Shown in pieces: positions 11,755 through 14,675 of a DNA stretch of 14,675 nt. The position numbers and the translations under genes were made by a program. Under the pieces are notes generated by a model that saw only the letters and a program-made list of their open reading frames with translations, made no database searches and had not been told where the DNA came from. Source of the DNA: JBCAXA01 sp039183535 (GTDB lineage: Bacteria; Pseudomonadota; Gammaproteobacteria; Steroidobacterales; Woeseiaceae); assembly GCA_039183535.1 (NCBI GenBank), contig JBCDBO010000075.1:1-14675 (forward strand), written 5' to 3'. Each line of letters starts with the position of its first letter. Within the stretch, counting starts at the first letter, position 1.

Positions 11755-14675
11755 CTATTGAAACGACGTCGTATCAAGTACGGCCAGACCCGACTGGGAC
11801 GTGACGAGTACGGCAATGCGGTCTGGTCCAAGTGCGACGATTCGTGTTCTGTACAACGATGATCCTTGAATATGCGGGAAGGTCTGTACGCCCGTTTGCA
11901 GTCCGGTCGTCAAGTCGAATCGAACGATCGCCATATTGCCACCCAATTGACCATCGATCGCGTAGTACGCGCTATCGGTGGCGACATCGAACAACATTGC
12001 ACGGACTCTCGAAGAAAAAGATGTTAATCCAGTCGCATCGAGATCGAAGCGTTGCTCAAGGACGCCTGTCGTTCGATCAAGCACAGTTCCGTCAATAAAA
12101 AACACGACGTTGTCGACTGTCTGGACGGGCGAGAAGGCATCGACATCGGTGAAAGACGTCGTATCGATTGGCGTAAGACCCGATCCATCGGGGGCGTAGC
12201 GTTCGACGGTAAAGTTCTCTCGAAGCACAAACGCCTCCAATACCCCGGTCGCATCGAATGTTAACTGCCTGTCTGTCGAACGGTTGCTAGCGGGGAGATC
12301 GTCGCGATCGATTTCATTGGCACCTATGGTGCCATTTTCGGCATAGACAAGGCCCGCGAACCCGTTCGGACCATCGTTGTAGGCCGCGGCTACGCCAGAC
12401 GGCGTGATGCTAGAAGCGGCTAGCTCATTAATAACGCGGTCGCGTACGCCTAGGCTACTTTGAAACGCTTCGGCGACTGGCGGCAGCGGAATTCGGCGAT
12501 TAACGAGTAGAGCATTGATATCAAACTCGGCTATTCGTGCATCGTCTAGAAACGACACGAATAGAGACTGTCCATCCGCGGATAGTGAGAGTCGACGCGG
12601 GTCATCACCAATGAAAACCGTATTGGTTCGATCTAGCGTGGTCCCATCGTAGACAGTAATACTATTCCCTGTAGCAGCCTGATTCTCGGTCTGCGTAGTT
12701 AGGAAAATTCGATTGCTCGTTGAATCGAACACGACATCGGCAAAGTTACATGGGACTCGGGTGAACGTTGCGCCTTCGACGGTCGTTGCTGTTTCCGGTA
12801 GGCAGGTTTGTGTATCCGTTGGGGCCAAGCCGCTTGTGTCGTAGACGATTGCTCGATTGTCCGCCGCAATAATCACATTTCCATTGGTAACGCTAATGGT
12901 CGGATTTTGCGCAGCGAGTAAAAAGTCGATTTCAAAGCGTCCGACTCGACGAAACGTTGTGGCGTCTTCGATCGTTAGGACCCCATTAGAGATAGCGAGA
13001 CGCGATGTCCCATCGGGAGTGAACGCAGCCCCTTGTGAAAATTGGTAAGCCCCCTCCTGAGTCAACGCAATAGGATCGCGCAACGAGCTATCGAACATGA
13101 TTCGGTTGCCGAGTCGCTCTATTGGGCTTCCGCTAAGCGCTGTTCGCTCTATGCCAGTGAAGCCATTGGCGTCGAAATTGAGACGGGAAACAGAGCTGCC
13201 TTCTAGGAACAGCTGATCGCCCACCGGCGAAAAGGCGATCGAATCTGCGTCCTTCGTAACACTGCTAAATGTCATCGCGTCGAAATCTGACAGCGCGACG
13301 GGACGCTGGGTCTGATCATCGACGATCGTGACATCGGCCGACGAAGCAACTGACGATGCCAGTATCACTGCGATCGTCGTATTGTTCACTGGCGATATGT
13401 CGATGTCGACAACACGTGTTTGTGCTGGAGTCTCAAATGCCGTCGCCACGCTAAGCTCGGCATCGACCGCCAGTGTATTGGCATTGATACGCCAAATGTC
13501 ACTGCCGGGGGCGTCTAATCCGACGTAGTAATACGATCCATCATCAGCAACTGAGACGAACGCCGGCTCTGACGGAAACTGCGGTCCTATATCACGAGTT
13601 CGAGTGACGGGATCGAACACGATGAGACTGTTAGGCGCTTCCTGATCATTGGCGTTTGTTAGCAATAGCGCACGGTTTCGCGTTGGGTCGCTGTGCACGG
13701 CACTCACGGTATTCGGCAGACGGTAAAACGGCAGTGGTAGCTCGAACGCGACGGGGTCATTGCTTGAGATTTGATTCAAATACCCTTCGAAGACATCCGA
13801 CCAAGACACGCTCCCGAATATGTCGAACGTTGCATCGCCGTCATCGTCCAGTTGAACAATGTTAGGTTGGTTGATGCGCACCGCAGTACCGACACTACCG
13901 CGGCACAACGTTTCGCCAACATCCGGTTGCCGATTGCGATTTATAAACTCCAGATCACTTGCGCTTTCACACAAAGCTGTACCACCGAGCAGCTCACTGT
14001 CGTAATCAAGCGTGAAGCTAAATCTCGTATCGATACTCAACGGATCAGCGGCGAGCAGCGCGGGGCCTATACGCTTTGAAATTGTAAACTCGCTAATCGA
14101 TTCGGTCACACCAGTGATGACAACTCGAAAAAAATCGGCCGCTGCCGCAGTCGCTGTCACCAACTCATCGCTGCCGCGCTCGAAACGAAAGGCGTAAGCA
14201 GCTTCGACTGTAGCGCTCTCAGTCGACATAGTATTTGGCTCGACGAACTCAACAATAAAACCGGCGTCGGTTACCAAACGTCCGGCTAATTCGATACGAG
14301 TCGATGAAAACAGCGCGGCGTCAAGCGATATCGTGACGAGGCCAGTTGCCGTTCCGTTGAGGACAGGATCTGCGCAAGCTGTAAACGTGACTGCAACTGT
14401 GTCGCCGGCACCTATCTGAAAGTCCGAATCGTTGTCAGTAAGATCAATGGCTGCCCCACCGCCATCCTGACAGGCTATCTCGAAGCCACCGGTGGGCTCA
14501 GCGAAACGTATTAAAGGTGTAATCGCAAACTCGGCGAACTGAACGATGGACTCCGCGCTCGCGGGACCTAAGACAATCACGTCGACCGTGCTCGAATCTA
14601 TGGTCAGCGTACCGAACGACATCGGTGTTTGGCCGCCACCGCCACCTCCGCCGCCACTGCCACCGCCGCCGCCGC
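11755..14675 (-). CDS. Large secreted beta-propeller protein, probable lipoprotein (N-terminus outside window)
   Basis: The frame is open to the right edge, so the start lies beyond the window; the internal ATG at 14622 gives 955 residues. Upstream of that ATG the frame encodes an almost pure glycine tract broken by one Ser, then QTP. A glycine tract at this position usually follows the lipidated Cys of a lipoprotein signal, so I predict a signal peptide ending in Cys just outside the window. Numbering from the ATG, about 1-120 form a beta-sandwich module of the choice-of-anchor type (FGTLTIDSSTVDVIVLG, GAGDTVAVTFTACADPVLNG), with paired cysteines C51 and C83. About 120-285 form a second beta-rich segment with C218 and C240. 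From about 295 to the end come repeated four-strand blades of a YVTN/WD-like propeller (NSLIVFDPVTRTRDIG, GSYYYVGLDAPGSDIWRINANTLAV, NSITVYDGTTLDRTNTVFIGDDPRRLSLSADGQSLFVSFLDDARIAEFDINALL). No catalytic motif is seen; a surface binding or structural role is likely. It has its own terminator downstream. Confidence 0.88.
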   Translation of the reverse strand, partial: GGGGGSGGGGGGGGQTPMSFGTLTIDSSTVDVIVLGPASAESIVQFAEFAITPLIRFAEPTGGFEIACQDGGGAAIDLTDNDSDFQIGAGDTVAVTFTACADPVLNGTATGLVTISLDAALFSSTRIELAGRLVTDAGFIVEFVEPNTMSTESATVEAAYAFRFERGSDELVTATAAAADFFRVVITGVTESISEFTISKRIGPALLAADPLSIDTRFSFTLDYDSELLGGTALCESASDLEFINRNRQPDVGETLCRGSVGTAVRINQPNIVQLDDDGDATFDIFGSVSWSDVFEGYLNQISSNDPVAFELPLPFYRLPNTVSAVHSDPTRNRALLLTNANDQEAPNSLIVFDPVTRTRDIGPQFPSEPAFVSVADDGSYYYVGLDAPGSDIWRINANTLAVDAELSVATAFETPAQTRVVDIDISPVNNTTIAVILASSVASSADVTIVDDQTQRPVALSDFDAMTFSSVTKDADSIAFSPVGDQLFLEGSSVSRLNFDANGFTGIERTALSGSPIERLGNRIMFDSSLRDPIALTQEGAYQFSQGAAFTPDGTSRLAISNGVLTIEDATTFRRVGRFEIDFLLAAQNPTISVTNGNVIIAADNRAIVYDTSGLAPTDTQTCLPETATTVEGATFTRVPCNFADVVFDSTSNRIFLTTQTENQAATGNSITVYDGTTLDRTNTVFIGDDPRRLSLSADGQSLFVSFLDDARIAEFDINALLVNRRIPLPPVAEAFQSSLGVRDRVINELAASSITPSGVAAAYNDGPNGFAGLVYAENGTIGANEIDRDDLPASNRSTDRQLTFDATGVLEAFVLRENFTVERYAPDGSGLTPIDTTSFTDVDAFSPVQTVDNVVFFIDGTVLDRTTGVLEQRFDLDATGLTSFSSRVRAMLFDVATDSAYYAIDGQLGGNMAIVRFDLTTGLQTGVQTFPHIQGSSLYRTRIVALGPDRIAVLVTSQSGLAVLDTTSFQ

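Overview
The window looks like chromosomal DNA of a free-living Gammaproteobacterium, perhaps a marine lineage such as the Woeseia/Wenzhouxiangella/Steroidobacter-like groups. This placement is an inference from protein style: a CadC-type regulator with a TolB-like domain and TPRs, DUF6090-like small membrane proteins, and a lipoprotein-like propeller with a glycine tract. No rRNA, tRNA, insertion sequence, phage gene or CRISPR array was seen. Start codons include ATG, GTG and TTG.

Layout. 2-1090 (+): C-terminal part of a sensor histidine kinase whose beginning lies outside the window. 1130-1864 (-): a DUF6090-like membrane-anchored protein, convergent with the kinase. 2052-2384 (-): a small two-helix membrane protein. 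2385-2849: a stretch of about 465 bases with no gene I can support. 2850-4751 (+): a membrane-bound transcription regulator with winged-helix, TM, TolB-like and TPR parts. 4932-5033 (+): an unlisted 33-residue hydrophobic peptide, followed 12 bases later by a textbook intrinsic terminator (5046-5077). 5135-9066 (+): a three-gene nitrogen operon. 9155-10427 (-): two paralogous multi-spanning membrane proteins in tandem. 10587-10922 (-): a small lipoprotein. 11056-11484 (-): a DoxX-family membrane protein. 11755-14675 (-): a very long secreted beta-propeller protein, probably a lipoprotein, whose first residues lie beyond the right edge.

The core of interest is the operon at 5135-9066. It encodes a eukaryote-type (class II) glutamine synthetase, an Amt ammonium channel and a glutaminase with the domain order of animal kidney-type glutaminase: EF-hand-like N-terminus, serine beta-lactamase-like catalytic domain, C-terminal ankyrin repeats. 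Synthesis of glutamine, ammonium movement and glutamine hydrolysis are therefore encoded together, with no PII (glnK) gene beside amt. Such a set would run a futile ATP-burning cycle unless one of the two enzymes is switched. The accessory domains of the glutaminase, the regulator upstream, the small membrane peptide and the terminator just ahead of the synthetase gene are candidate control points. I found no convincing sigma-70 or sigma-54 promoter between that terminator and the synthetase gene, so terminator read-through (attenuation) is a live possibility.

All functional assignments come from reading the protein sequences and recalled family knowledge; no database search was possible.
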